A stretch of DNA of 64,000 bases from an uncultured Christensenella sp. (GCA_910577845.1 CAJTNA010000002.1:30752-94751); one strand, 5' to 3'. Counted from the first letter of the stretch, positions 1 to 7,143 are shown. Translations and numbers: made by a program. The notes: generated by a model from the letters alone, not told the origin.

Positions 1-164
1 AGTAAGCATATGAAAAAAGATTTATATACATTAATGTTTATATTTTAGTTCATTTTGTATAACAATCAATGAGTGTAAAGCTTTTTAAAAATATGTGACT
101 GGTTGAATTGTGGTAAATTATTTGTCTAGTTATAATAAAAACTGGCGAAGTCTTATAATACTTT
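1..164. repeat. Long direct repeat, copy 1
   Basis: The first ~164 bases recur with few changes at 270-433 (period 269). The copy may begin before the window. It holds only a tiny ATG-initiated reading frame (12 codons, MKKDLYTLMFIF) present in both copies, with no clear ribosome site. The 165-269 spacer also partly resembles what follows copy 2 (aagactttgtagatagaggaaa versus the sequence after the palindrome), so the real unit may be the full ~269 bp. No protein-coding gene is supported in 1-699. Confidence 0.85.
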
Positions 165-269
165 GGCTATATGATTTATGATACAAATAAAACACATTTA
201 AGTCCTTTAAGACTTTGTAGATAGAGGAAAGATATTTAAGATAAATTTATAGGTTTGATTAGATAGGTA

Positions 270-434
270 AGTAAGCATATGAAAAAAGATTTATATACAT
301 TAATGTTTATATTTTAGTTCATTTCGTATAGCTATCAATGAGTGTAAAGCTTTTTATAAATATGTGACTGGTTGAATTGTAGTAAATTATTTGTTTAGTT
401 ATAATAAAAACTGGCAAAGTCTTATAAGACTTTG
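270..434. repeat. Long direct repeat, copy 2, ending in a perfect 20-bp palindrome
   Basis: Second copy of the repeat at the window start. It ends in CAAAGTCTTATAAGACTTTG (415-434), a perfect 20-bp palindrome; the same site in copy 1 is mutated. The palindrome could be a protein-binding site or recombination end. The 435-699 stretch after it is very AT-rich, and I see no gene in it. Confidence 0.85.
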
Positions 435-699
435 TGGTGTAGAGGGAAAAGTAATTACCACAAACTTAAAGGTTAAGGCGTTAGTTTAATAAGTTAATAA
501 ATAATAGATTTATAAATATTGTTTAGTCTTTTATTTAATTTATAAATGAGTTAATATTATTAAAAATATATGTTAATGTACTATATTATATTAGACTAAA
601 AAGCAAAGAAATGATGTCAGTTTGATACTGAAATCATTCCATATAAAATAAATAATATTATTAGATATAATCTATTGAATTGCAAAATTATATAGTAAG

Positions 700-918
700 T
701 TAATTAATTTTATTGCCAAACTCGTCTTCTAATTCAAGTAAATAATCACTTGTTACATTAAAAAATACAACAAGTTTTTTAATAGAACAATAGTCAGGCA
801 GTCTATTGGCTTTAAACCAACCATTAATAGTTGTTAATGGTATGTTAGATTGAATACTTAATTGTCGTTGATTAATGCCTTTGTCGTGCATTAAATTCTG
901 TAATACATCTATAAACAT
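700..918 (-). CDS. Small XRE-family HTH repressor
   Basis: 72-residue single-domain helix-turn-helix protein of the Cro/C1 (XRE) type: the N-terminal half reads as helix - QRQLSIQSNIPLTTINGWF - helix, the typical recognition-helix arrangement, with a conserved C-terminal helix ending in SDYLLELE. It is likely a DNA-binding repressor. No good ribosome site precedes the ATG. Just upstream lie two operator-like palindromes (939-950 and 960-971), 21 bp apart, so autoregulation is likely. It differs in sequence from the two paralogous XRE proteins at 1702 and 2990. Target genes are unknown. Confidence 0.8.
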   Translation of the reverse strand: MFIDVLQNLMHDKGINQRQLSIQSNIPLTTINGWFKANRLPDYCSIKKLVVFFNVTSDYLLELEDEFGNKIN

Positions 919-938
919 AGTAATATTTTAGCATTATT

Positions 939-971
939 ACCTAAAAAGGTATTGAGAATACCTAATTAGGT
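939..971. promoter_or_regulatory. Paired operator-like palindromes
   Basis: ACCTAAAAAGGT (939-950) and ACCTAATTAGGT (960-971, a perfect 12-bp palindrome) are spaced 21 bp start to start, two DNA turns, in the upstream region of the XRE gene at 700-918. This is the expected form of cooperative sites for a dimeric repressor. That the neighbouring repressor binds here is inference. Confidence 0.65.
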
Positions 972-1002
972 ACAATAATTATTTATTCTTTTTTTTATTA
1001 AG

Positions 1003-1037
1003 TTTTGTAATATATCTATAAACAGAGTTATATTATA
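1003..1037. repeat. Degenerate duplicate of the XRE gene 5' end
   Basis: The + strand here (ttttgtaatatatctataaa...) closely matches 895-929, which covers the first codons and upstream bases of the XRE gene at 700-918. It looks like a remnant from duplication of the gene start. No open frame continues from it. The surrounding gene-free stretch 919-1236 otherwise holds the operator pair and a promoter-like site. Confidence 0.6.
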
Positions 1038-1045
1038 AAAAAATC

Positions 1046-1074
1046 TTGGCTAGCACAAATTTATCGCACATAAA
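1046..1074 (+). promoter_or_regulatory. Promoter-like site of cassette 1 with operator-like core in the spacer
   Basis: TTGGCT - 17 bp - CATAAA, with spacer AGCACAAATTTATCGCA. The spacer is nearly identical to that of the better promoter at 1955-1983. It lies about 160 bp before the Cys-rich gene at 1237. The -10 is weak, so promoter activity is uncertain; the conservation of the site in both cassettes is the main evidence. Confidence 0.5.
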
Positions 1075-1236
1075 AAATACAACAAAAAATAGTTTGTTAT
1101 ATATTTATTAGTATTATTTTAGGCACAAGATAATTTATTTTACTATTTACATAATTTTGTTTTAGGATAAATGCAAGTACCAATAGATAAGCAAAAATTA
1201 TTATTTATACTATAATTAAAAATGAGAGGTGATACA

Positions 1237-1587
1237 ATGGCTAAAGTAAACAATAATGTAAGTGAGCAGAATAGCCCACAGAATTCAAAACAAAATGAAA
1301 ACCTTCATATTAATAAACACGTATGTCTATGTTGTAAGCATTTTTCAAGGTTTTATACTAGAAATTTCAAAAACTTTGAAAAACAAGATTATGGAATATG
1401 CTATTTTCATTTAGGGATTAAAAAAATTAATGAGTCTTGCTTTTCATATGTTGAAAAGGAGAGAAGGACATATATGCAAGACCCTGTTTGCGAAATTGTG
1501 GAAAGATTGAATAAAGATATTTGTATGCTAAAGAGTATGATTCGTTTTGATATGTTTGAAGATTATAAGGAATTGATTAAGGAATAA
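1237..1587 (+). CDS. Small Cys/His-rich protein, cassette copy 1
   Basis: 116 residues, not a family I recognise. The polar N-terminus (about 25 residues, Asn/Gln/Ser rich) precedes a core with Cys30, Cys32, Cys33, His35, Cys55, His58 and Cys68, an arrangement that could bind zinc; the C-terminus is helical and charged. A start at 1237 rather than the in-frame ATG at 1222 is chosen because GAGGTGATAC gives a ribosome site and the paralogue at 2310 starts identically. The gene is convergent with the XRE gene at 1702-1908, sharing the terminator between them. The paralogue at 2310 is similar over its whole length. A regulator partner or metal-sensing role is speculation. Confidence 0.75.
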   Translation: MAKVNNNVSEQNSPQNSKQNENLHINKHVCLCCKHFSRFYTRNFKNFEKQDYGICYFHLGIKKINESCFSYVEKERRTYMQDPVCEIVERLNKDICMLKSMIRFDMFEDYKELIKE

Positions 1588-1622
1588 AAAAAGTAACTCT
1601 TAATACATAAGAGTTACTTTTT
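1585..1622. terminator. Bidirectional terminator between Cys-rich gene and XRE gene
   Basis: Hairpin AAAAAGTAACTCTTA - loop - TAAGAGTTACTTTTT immediately after the stop codon of the Cys-rich gene, with A runs on the left and T runs on the right. It can end transcription from both sides and so serves the convergent pair. Confidence 0.85.
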
Positions 1623-1701
1623 AAATATAAGTTATTTATTAAGTACAATTGTAATAAATAAGATATTCAATTATTTAGATTTAAATGACAATAAAAAAGT
1701 A

Positions 1702-1908
1702 TTAAACATTATCTCTGCCAATAAGTTCATCAATTGATATACCATAAAAGTCGGCAAGTTTAACACAAAAGTCAATGTTAGGTAAGACAACACCTCTTTC
1801 CCAACGACTTAAGTTTTCATTACTAATACCAGTTAGTTTTGCAAGTTTTCTAATTGATAAATTGCTTTTAACTCTATGATATTTCATTTCTTCACCATAA
1901 TTTTTCAT
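1702..1908 (-). CDS. XRE-family HTH repressor, cassette copy 1
   Basis: 68-residue single-domain Cro/C1-type repressor beginning MKNYGEEMKYHR, with the HTH around LAKLTGISNENLSRWERG and a conserved C-terminus ending IDELIGRDNV. The start is placed at 1908 because AGGTGG precedes that ATG and the paralogue at 3196 begins identically; a longer in-frame extension to 1965 is less likely. It is convergent with the Cys-rich gene. A perfect 14-bp palindrome (1934-1947) lies in its upstream region, and the divergent promoter at 1955 carries a related core, so it probably controls itself and the next Cys-rich gene. Confidence 0.85.
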   Translation of the reverse strand: MKNYGEEMKYHRVKSNLSIRKLAKLTGISNENLSRWERGVVLPNIDFCVKLADFYGISIDELIGRDNV

Positions 1909-1933
1909 AACGCCACCTATTAAAAATATTTTA

Positions 1934-1947
1934 CTACAAATTTGTAG
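1934..1947. promoter_or_regulatory. Operator-like palindrome CTACAAATTTGTAG
   Basis: Perfect 14-bp palindrome between the XRE gene start (1908) and the divergent + strand promoter at 1955-1983. Its core ACAAATTT recurs in the spacer of that promoter (1964-1971) and in the matching site of cassette 1. Binding by the adjacent XRE protein is inferred. Confidence 0.65.
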
Positions 1948-1954
1948 CTTTTGC

Positions 1955-1983
1955 TTGACTGGCACAAATTTATCGCATATAAT
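1955..1983 (+). promoter_or_regulatory. Strong promoter upstream of cassette 2
   Basis: TTGACT - 17 bp - TATAAT reading towards the Cys-rich gene at 2310. The spacer GGCACAAATTTATCGCA carries the ACAAATTT core, so a repressor bound there would block RNA polymerase. The transcript would have a leader of about 320 nt with no other gene in it. The gene-free stretch 1909-2309 holds this promoter, the palindrome, and near 2080 a short piece (gttactgcaaaattt) also seen at ~4789. Confidence 0.7.
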
Positions 1984-2309
1984 ATATATGTAAATGGATA
2001 ATTTTAATAGTAGGTAAAATGATATATCGCAAATTGTTTTATGATTAAAATATAAGCCAATTTAATTATTAACTTTGGTTACTGCAAAATTTGTTTGAGC
2101 CCGTTTTATGATAACCTTAATATAAACTATAAAATTTTATTTATAAATAAATTATTGATTATGCAATATTTGTAATTATTCAAATAGTTTTTATTATATC
2201 TTTTTTGCTACAACGGCTACACTAATAATGTTTGGTGTAATATTTTATAATTAGTTGATAAAAAGCTTAGGTAATTTGCAGATTGATTTGACAAAATTGA
2301 GGTGATACT

Positions 2310-2663
2310 ATGGCTAAAATAAACAAAAATAATAATGAGCAAAATAGTCCACAAACTTCAAAACAAAATGGAGAATTTCTTATTAACACTCACGTATGTC
2401 TTTGTTGTGAACATTTTTCAAGATTTTATACTCGAAATTACAGAAATTTTGAAAAACAAGATTGTGGAGTATGTTATTATCATTTAAAAATAAAAAGAAT
2501 AAATGAATCTTGCTTTTCACACGTTGAGAGAGATAAAAAAGTGTATATGCAAGACCCTATTTGCGAAGTTGTGGATAAATTATATAATGATATTAAAATT
2601 TTAAAAAGTATGACTAATTTTGATATGTTTGAAGATTATAAGGAATTAATAAAGGAAAAATAA
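2310..2663 (+). CDS. Small Cys/His-rich protein, cassette copy 2
   Basis: 117-residue paralogue of the protein at 1237-1587, with the same polar N-terminus, the same spacing of CxCC...CYxH...C residues, and the same C-terminal helix (FDMFEDYKELIKE). Ribosome site GAGGTGAT as in copy 1. It is followed by a terminator and, in convergent orientation, by a second XRE repressor (2990-3196). Both copies keep full reading frames while the DNA has diverged, which suggests selection on the protein. Function unknown. Confidence 0.78.
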   Translation: MAKINKNNNEQNSPQTSKQNGEFLINTHVCLCCEHFSRFYTRNYRNFEKQDCGVCYYHLKIKRINESCFSHVERDKKVYMQDPICEVVDKLYNDIKILKSMTNFDMFEDYKELIKEK

Positions 2664-2694
2664 AAAAGACCTCTTATTTTAGGAGGACTTTTTT
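2663..2694. terminator. Terminator after cassette 2 Cys-rich gene
   Basis: Imperfect hairpin AAAAGACCTCTTA / TAGGAGGACTTTT flanked by A and T runs, starting at the stop codon of the gene at 2310. The rest of 2695-2989 is AT-rich with no gene seen. Confidence 0.7.
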
Positions 2695-2989
2695 AAGAAA
2701 ACCACAAGATAGCTAGTGGTAAATTTTAGTTTGCTATATGCATATTAATTTAATAAGCTACGTTAATTATGCATTTTAAAGCAATCTATCTTGTTTCACA
2801 ATTAATCTAGTATAAGAAAATAGTTGTTGTTAATGTGACAATCAAATAATCAATCTTAAATAAGTTAGTGCAGAATTAATAACATACAACTAATAAAATT
2901 TTTAGCTTAAATTATTAACATTATGTAGAAAAAATTTAGCATAAAATATTTATTAATTTATAAGCAAATTTAAAAATTAGTTAAGTTTA

Positions 2990-3196
2990 TTAAGCATTAT
3001 CTCTGCCAATAAGTTCATCAAGTGTTATTCCATAAAAGTCGGCAAGTTTAACACAAAAGTCAATGTTAGGTAAGACCTTACCATTTTCCCAACGGCTTAA
3101 AGTACTATTGCTAATACCCGTTTGTTTTTCAAGTTCTCTTAAAGTCAAATTGTGTTTTAACCTTTGATATTTCATTTCTTCGCCGTAATTTTTCAT
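2990..3196 (-). CDS. XRE-family HTH repressor, cassette copy 2
   Basis: 68-residue Cro/C1-type repressor, close paralogue of the one at 1702-1908 (same MKNYGEEMKY start, LPNIDFCVKLADFYG and DELIGRDN segments). The recognition-helix part differs (GISNSTLSRWENGK versus GISNENLSRWERGV), so the two may bind different sites. An in-frame GTG at 3202 is possible, but the ATG at 3196 matches the paralogue. It completes the second Cys-rich/XRE unit. No palindrome as clear as that of copy 1 lies upstream; the MDR gene stop is only 43 bp away. Confidence 0.85.
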   Translation of the reverse strand: MKNYGEEMKYQRLKHNLTLRELEKQTGISNSTLSRWENGKVLPNIDFCVKLADFYGITLDELIGRDNA

Positions 3197-3238
3197 AATC
3201 ACCTATAGATTGGTTTGCAATAGATAAATGCCAAGCAA

Positions 3239-4255
3239 TTATTCAAAAGTAATTGCAATTTTGTTATAATTTGTTTTACCAACACTTGCTTTCATAATTT
3301 CCATTATATTAAGGAATGGAGCAGTGCTATCAATCAAGCCATCAGTTTTAACAATGTTATTTGCTAGCATATTTATGGCTGAATGGATATAATCAATACC
3401 ATTATTTACACCAATAATTTCCAAGTTGTTGTTAAATGCTGGGGTAATGTCTGTACGGATATTATTGCAAGTAATGTCATAACCATACAATGCAATCTTT
3501 CCACCATTTTTAATTAATTTAATTAAGCGGTCAATATTTGTGTCAATATCCAAATGACAGATAGCTTTGTCCGCCATTTTTCCGCTTGTAATCTCAATAA
3601 TTTTTTCCCGTTCCTTGTATTCGTCAGCATTAATTGTGTAATAAATACCCAAGTTAGTTGCTGTTTCTAGCCTTTTATCACTAGTATCAACAATTATTGC
3701 TATTGCTTGATAATAAATTGCAACTTGTGCAATAATTATGTTTTGATAACTTGCCCCGTGCAAGATAATATATTCACCTTTTTGTATTTTTAGCTTGGAT
3801 AATACATTGATTGCCATTGCTATATCTTCTACAAAAAGCACGCTATTATCACTAACGCCTTCTGGAATAGGATAAACGCTATCAGTAGGTACATATACAT
3901 AGTCGCCAAGATAGCCATTAGCATTGTAACTTCTAATTTTTATATTGCCTTTGCCGTCTTGCTCATAAGGTGATAGAAAAACCTTTCTACCTTGTTCCAA
4001 ATTGGAATCATAAGGTTCGCTAATATATGCGACCCCTGAACGTGATGGAACCATAGGATAATCAAAATCACCTTTACCTAAAAAAGCATTAAAATCAAGA
4101 CAAGATAAGTTAGCCTTGATAAGTTTTGCTTTAACAAATGGAGTTGAGGGTAGTGTAGGTTCAAAGAAAGTACCACGTTCACCAGTATTGTCACCACTCT
4201 TAGTTGTTGTGAAAAGTTTGTATTCTTTTGATTTAGTTAGACGCCATTCTCTCAT
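3239..4255 (-). CDS. MDR (zinc-type alcohol dehydrogenase-like) oxidoreductase, aberrant
   Basis: 338 residues with the medium-chain dehydrogenase layout: an N-terminal GroES-like domain (to about residue 130) and a Rossmann domain (about 130-290, starting KIQKGEYIILHGAS). It would oxidise or reduce an alcohol or aldehyde with NAD(P)H. The usual GHE zinc motif and the four-Cys structural zinc loop are missing, and the GxGxxG turn is replaced by HGASYQN, so it may be zinc-independent or inactive. Ribosome site AGAGGTAAT before the ATG. It is transcribed in the same direction as the XRE gene at 2990, which follows after 43 bp. Confidence 0.7.
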   Translation of the reverse strand: MREWRLTKSKEYKLFTTTKSGDNTGERGTFFEPTLPSTPFVKAKLIKANLSCLDFNAFLGKGDFDYPMVPSRSGVAYISEPYDSNLEQGRKVFLSPYEQDGKGNIKIRSYNANGYLGDYVYVPTDSVYPIPEGVSDNSVLFVEDIAMAINVLSKLKIQKGEYIILHGASYQNIIIAQVAIYYQAIAIIVDTSDKRLETATNLGIYYTINADEYKEREKIIEITSGKMADKAICHLDIDTNIDRLIKLIKNGGKIALYGYDITCNNIRTDITPAFNNNLEIIGVNNGIDYIHSAINMLANNIVKTDGLIDSTAPFLNIMEIMKASVGKTNYNKIAITFE

Positions 4256-4371
4256 ATATTACCTCTATAAGATTTATTTTAGCATATATTTAAATTAAAT
4301 TCAAGTGATTAACTAAAATATTCGTTAAAGGTAAAAATTATAAATAAAATTTACAAAAGTTTTTATAAATT

Positions 4372-4489
4372 TGTGTCGTTAAATTTGAAAAAATCAAATT
4401 TAAACAAAAGCTTACGCTATTTGCTTGATAAATCAAGCCGACACAATTTGAATTAACAATTGCTGATGTCAAATGACACTACGTGTCGC
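4372..4489 (+). repeat. Structured intergenic repeat, copy A
   Basis: First of three copies (4372, 4554, 4700) of a ~118-bp unit starting TGTGTCGTTAAATTTGA. Self-complementary parts: AAATTTGA/TCAAATTT, GCTTGATAAATCAAGC, outer TGTGTCG/CGACACA enclosing both, then GACACTACGTGTC. This predicts a closed multi-hairpin fold. The unit has no convincing reading frame. It fills the 4256-4930 gene-free stretch together with copies B and C. Confidence 0.85.
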
Positions 4490-4553
4490 TATCGGGGTCC
4501 CCACAAAATAGTTCTTTTGTGGGGTAAATATACAGCTTCCGATAATAGAAATA
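4490..4553. repeat. Hairpin insert between repeat copies
   Basis: Contains CCCCACAAAA-TAGTTC-TTTTGTGGGG, a perfect 10-bp stem. Copy B is followed by the same flanks without this ~36-bp hairpin, which explains the unequal periods (182 versus 146 bp). A related hairpin with the same neighbours recurs, inverted, near 15294-15380 and 46196-46275. Confidence 0.75.
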
Positions 4554-4671
4554 TGTGTCGTTAAATTTGAAAAAATCAAATTTAAACAAAAGCTGACACT
4601 TTTTGTTTGATAAATCAAGCCGACACAATTTGAATTAACAATTGCTGATGTCAAATGCCACTACGTGTCGC
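4554..4671 (+). repeat. Structured intergenic repeat, copy B
   Basis: Near-identical to copy A over its length, with small changes in the second hairpin (gctgacactttttgtttga). All stem pairs are preserved. It is followed by cttgactacagcttccgataa without the hairpin insert. Confidence 0.85.
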
Positions 4672-4699
4672 TTGACTACAGCTTCCGATAATATAAATA

Positions 4700-4830
4700 T
4701 GTGTCGTTAAATTTGAAAAAATCAAATTTAAACAAAAGCTTACGCTATTTTTTTGATAAATCAAGCTGACATCATTTGAATTAACATCAGTTACTGCAAA
4801 ATATGGCTACGCCACGCTTTGCGACAACTT
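4700..4830 (+). repeat. Structured intergenic repeat, copy C (partial, diverged end)
   Basis: Matches copies A and B to about 4780, then continues with gttactgcaaaatatggctacgccacg, a segment related to the dispersed repeat near 46196 (inverse) and, in part, to ~2080. The second hairpin is altered (tttgataaatcaagctgaca). Confidence 0.75.
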
Positions 4831-4930
4831 CACATAATATAAAATTAAGGTAAAAAAGTTAAGTAAAATACTATAACTTGAATATAAAGTTATAAATTTA
4901 TTAAAATATTTAAAAAGTAGGTGAATATTC

Positions 4931-4959
4931 TTGACTAAGCTCGTAAAATTGTATATAAT
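4931..4959 (+). promoter_or_regulatory. rpmE promoter
   Basis: TTGACT - 17 bp - TATAAT, ending 33 bp before the rpmE start codon. A near-perfect vegetative sigma-A promoter. Confidence 0.85.
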
Positions 4960-4992
4960 ACTAAAGTAAAATCATTTAGTGAGGTGATAATA

Positions 4993-5199
4993 ATGAAAGA
5001 GAATATACATCCAAACTATCACGAAGTTTCTGTAGTATGTGCTTGTGGCGAAAAGTTTGTTACTGGTAGCACAACAGCTAACGATGTTATAAAGGTAGAT
5101 ATTTGCAGTAAATGTCATCCATTCTTTACTGGTAAACAAAAATTGGTTGATACCGGTGGTCGAGTAGAAAAATTCAACAATCGTTATAATAGGAAATAA
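4993..5199 (+). CDS. rpmE: 50S ribosomal protein L31 (zinc-binding type)
   Basis: 68 residues, the normal length of L31. Cys16, Cys18, Cys38 and Cys41 form the CxC...CxxC zinc site of the zinc-containing form, so this is the zinc-replete version rather than the Cys-less paralogue. It starts KENIHPNY, typical of the family. The ATG at 4993 with GAGGTGA is chosen over the in-frame GTG at 4984. It has its own promoter and terminator and heads the conserved rpmE-yqhQ-prmC-prfA cluster. Confidence 0.95.
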   Translation: MKENIHPNYHEVSVVCACGEKFVTGSTTANDVIKVDICSKCHPFFTGKQKLVDTGGRVEKFNNRYNRK

Positions 5200-5210
5200 G
5201 CGACAGAAGG

Positions 5211-5236
5211 GGTGCGATTTATTCGCACCATTTTTG
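5211..5236 (+). terminator. rpmE terminator
   Basis: GGTGCGA-TTTAT-TCGCACC followed by ATTTTT, 12 bp after the rpmE stop codon. Classic intrinsic terminator separating rpmE from the fusion gene. Confidence 0.9.
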
Positions 5237-5275
5237 TATATACTAATTAACTGACTTAATTTATATGGAGGGGTT

Positions 5276-7126
5276 ATGAGTAAAAAGAAATTCCGTTCTG
5301 CAATTGGTGGACAAGCGGTGTTAGAGGGTGTTATGATGCGTGGTGAAAGCAGTATGGCAACCGCTGTTCGTGATGAAAATGGAAATATTCAAGTTGAAAG
5401 TTCTAGATTTACCCCTACAAGTGAAAAGAGCAAATGGAAGAGATTGCCTTTTATAAGAGGTGTTATAAATTTTGTAAACTCAATGATAATGGGCGTGCAA
5501 ATAATAATGCGTTCAAGCGAAGTCTTTGAGGGGGAAACCGAACCTACCAAGTTTGAAAGTTGGTGTTCTAAAAAATTTAATATTAATGTTATGTCTATCA
5601 TAATGTGGTTTGCTGTTTTAGTGGGGCTTGCTTTGGCGATAGCGTTGTTCTTTGTTATTCCTCATTTTTCTATAGAGGGTATAAGGGCTTTAGTCAGCAA
5701 GTTTTCGGCTACAACATTACCTGAATATTGTTACAACTTAATTGAGGGCGTAATACGAATATTAATTTTTGTAATATATATTTTGCTTACAAGCTTAATG
5801 AAAGAAATAAAGCGAGTTTATCGTTATCACGGAGCAGAGCATAAAACAATATCTTGCTTTGAACACGGTTTGGAGTTAACAGTTGAGAATGTGCAAAAGC
5901 AATCAACTATACACGATAGATGCGGTACAACATTTATGTTTTTAGTTATGATTGTAAGTGTTGCGTTGTTTTCAATCGTTGGCATTGTGCCAATTGATTC
6001 AATAAAAGCACAAGTTGGTAGTGTAGGAGTTATGTTTATCAAGTTGTTGGTTAAACTTGCACTTTTACCATTAGTTGCTGGTATATCATATGAGATATTA
6101 AAGTTTTTGGCAAAGTTTGATAACTGGTTTGTAAAAATTATTAAAGCACCAGGACTATTGTTGCAAAAAATAACAACTGCTGAGCCGGATGATAGTATGG
6201 TTGAGGTTGCAATTACTGCCTTTAAAACTGTACAACTTTTGGATAGTGATAAAGAGGCGGAAATAAGCAAGTTTAATACCAAAATTTTAATTGATAAAGC
6301 TTTAGCTAAGTTAAATAAAGCGTTAAAAATCGATACTATTGATAGTGCTGATAGAGATTGGATAATCTCGGAGGTATTAAAAATTAACAGAAGTGAAGTC
6401 GCAAATCTAAAATATATTTGGAGTAACGACTTTGATAAAATGTTGGAATTTGCGGAAGAGAGAGGCACTGGCAAACCTTTACAACAAGTTATTGGTTACA
6501 CAGATTTTTATGGTATGAAAATTAATGTAAGCAGAGATGTTTTGTGTCCAAGACCAGAAACTGAGTATCTTGTTGAACAAGTAAGCAAGCTTATTAAAGA
6601 GAATAATTACAATGAGGTGCTTGACTTGTGTACTGGTAGTGGGGCAATCGCACTAGTTATAAAAAGGGATAACGGCAGTGTTAATGTAACAGCAACCGAT
6701 ATTTCTGAAAAAGCGTTGGTTGTTGCTAAACAAAATGCCGAAGAGAATAATTTGCAAGTGAACTTTGTAATAAGTAACTTGTTTGATAAAGTGCAAGGTG
6801 AGTTTGATATTATAGTTAGTAACCCACCATATATTGAATCTGATGTTGTAAAAACACTTGACCCAGAGGTTAGATTTTTTGAGCCAATAATAGCTTTGGA
6901 TGGTGGAAAGGACGGCTTAGATTATTATCGTAAGATTGTAAATGGGTGCAAAAACTATTTGAAAATCGGTGGTATTTTAGCTTTTGAGATTGGCTACAAC
7001 CAAAAAGATAGCGTTATATCAATACTTGAAAATGCACAAGATATGATGTTTGAAGATATAAAATGTATGCAAGATTTAGAAAATAATGACAGAATGATTT
7101 TTGCAAAATTAGTTGAAATTAAATAA
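5276..7126 (+). CDS. prmC: Fusion: DUF1385 (YqhQ-like) membrane domain + PrmC release-factor glutamine methyltransferase
   Basis: 616 residues. Residues 1 to about 320 match DUF1385/YqhQ: GGQAVLEGVMMRG at the start, several membrane segments, and the YRYHGAEHKTI motif. From about residue 338 a complete PrmC follows: helical N-domain, CPRPETEYL (~423), SAM loop LDLCTGSGAIAL (~448) and the catalytic NPPY (~516-519). PrmC methylates the Gln of the GGQ motif in release factors; the target RF1 gene, prfA, follows after 17 bp. In most relatives yqhQ and prmC are separate adjacent genes, so this is a fusion of neighbours that would anchor PrmC at the membrane. No stop codon or frameshift is seen at the junction. 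Ribosome site GGAGGGGTT. Confidence 0.93.
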   Translation: MSKKKFRSAIGGQAVLEGVMMRGESSMATAVRDENGNIQVESSRFTPTSEKSKWKRLPFIRGVINFVNSMIMGVQIIMRSSEVFEGETEPTKFESWCSKKFNINVMSIIMWFAVLVGLALAIALFFVIPHFSIEGIRALVSKFSATTLPEYCYNLIEGVIRILIFVIYILLTSLMKEIKRVYRYHGAEHKTISCFEHGLELTVENVQKQSTIHDRCGTTFMFLVMIVSVALFSIVGIVPIDSIKAQVGSVGVMFIKLLVKLALLPLVAGISYEILKFLAKFDNWFVKIIKAPGLLLQKITTAEPDDSMVEVAITAFKTVQLLDSDKEAEISKFNTKILIDKALAKLNKALKIDTIDSADRDWIISEVLKINRSEVANLKYIWSNDFDKMLEFAEERGTGKPLQQVIGYTDFYGMKINVSRDVLCPRPETEYLVEQVSKLIKENNYNEVLDLCTGSGAIALVIKRDNGSVNVTATDISEKALVVAKQNAEENNLQVNFVISNLFDKVQGEFDIIVSNPPYIESDVVKTLDPEVRFFEPIIALDGGKDGLDYYRKIVNGCKNYLKIGGILAFEIGYNQKDSVISILENAQDMMFEDIKCMQDLENNDRMIFAKLVEIK

Positions 7127-7143
7127 AAGTTTGGACGGATAAT

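Noticed and set aside
1222..3202. Cys-rich/XRE cassettes as toxin-antitoxin systems
   Set aside because: The genes are convergent rather than in one operon, and the Cys-rich protein has no toxin-like fold or motif.
1..4830. CRISPR array
   Set aside because: The repeats are long (118-269 bp period), few and without regular 30-40 bp spacers; no cas genes are present.
6325..6345. TTAAAAATCGATACTA inside the DUF1385-PrmC gene resembles the dispersed motif and lies near the fusion junction
   Set aside because: The residues it encodes align with the normal PrmC N-domain, so it is probably a chance match rather than a fossil intergenic motif.
5827..6474. Long minus-strand frame opposite the DUF1385-PrmC gene
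   Set aside because: It is antisense to a gene with clear domains and has no family, ribosome site or promoter.
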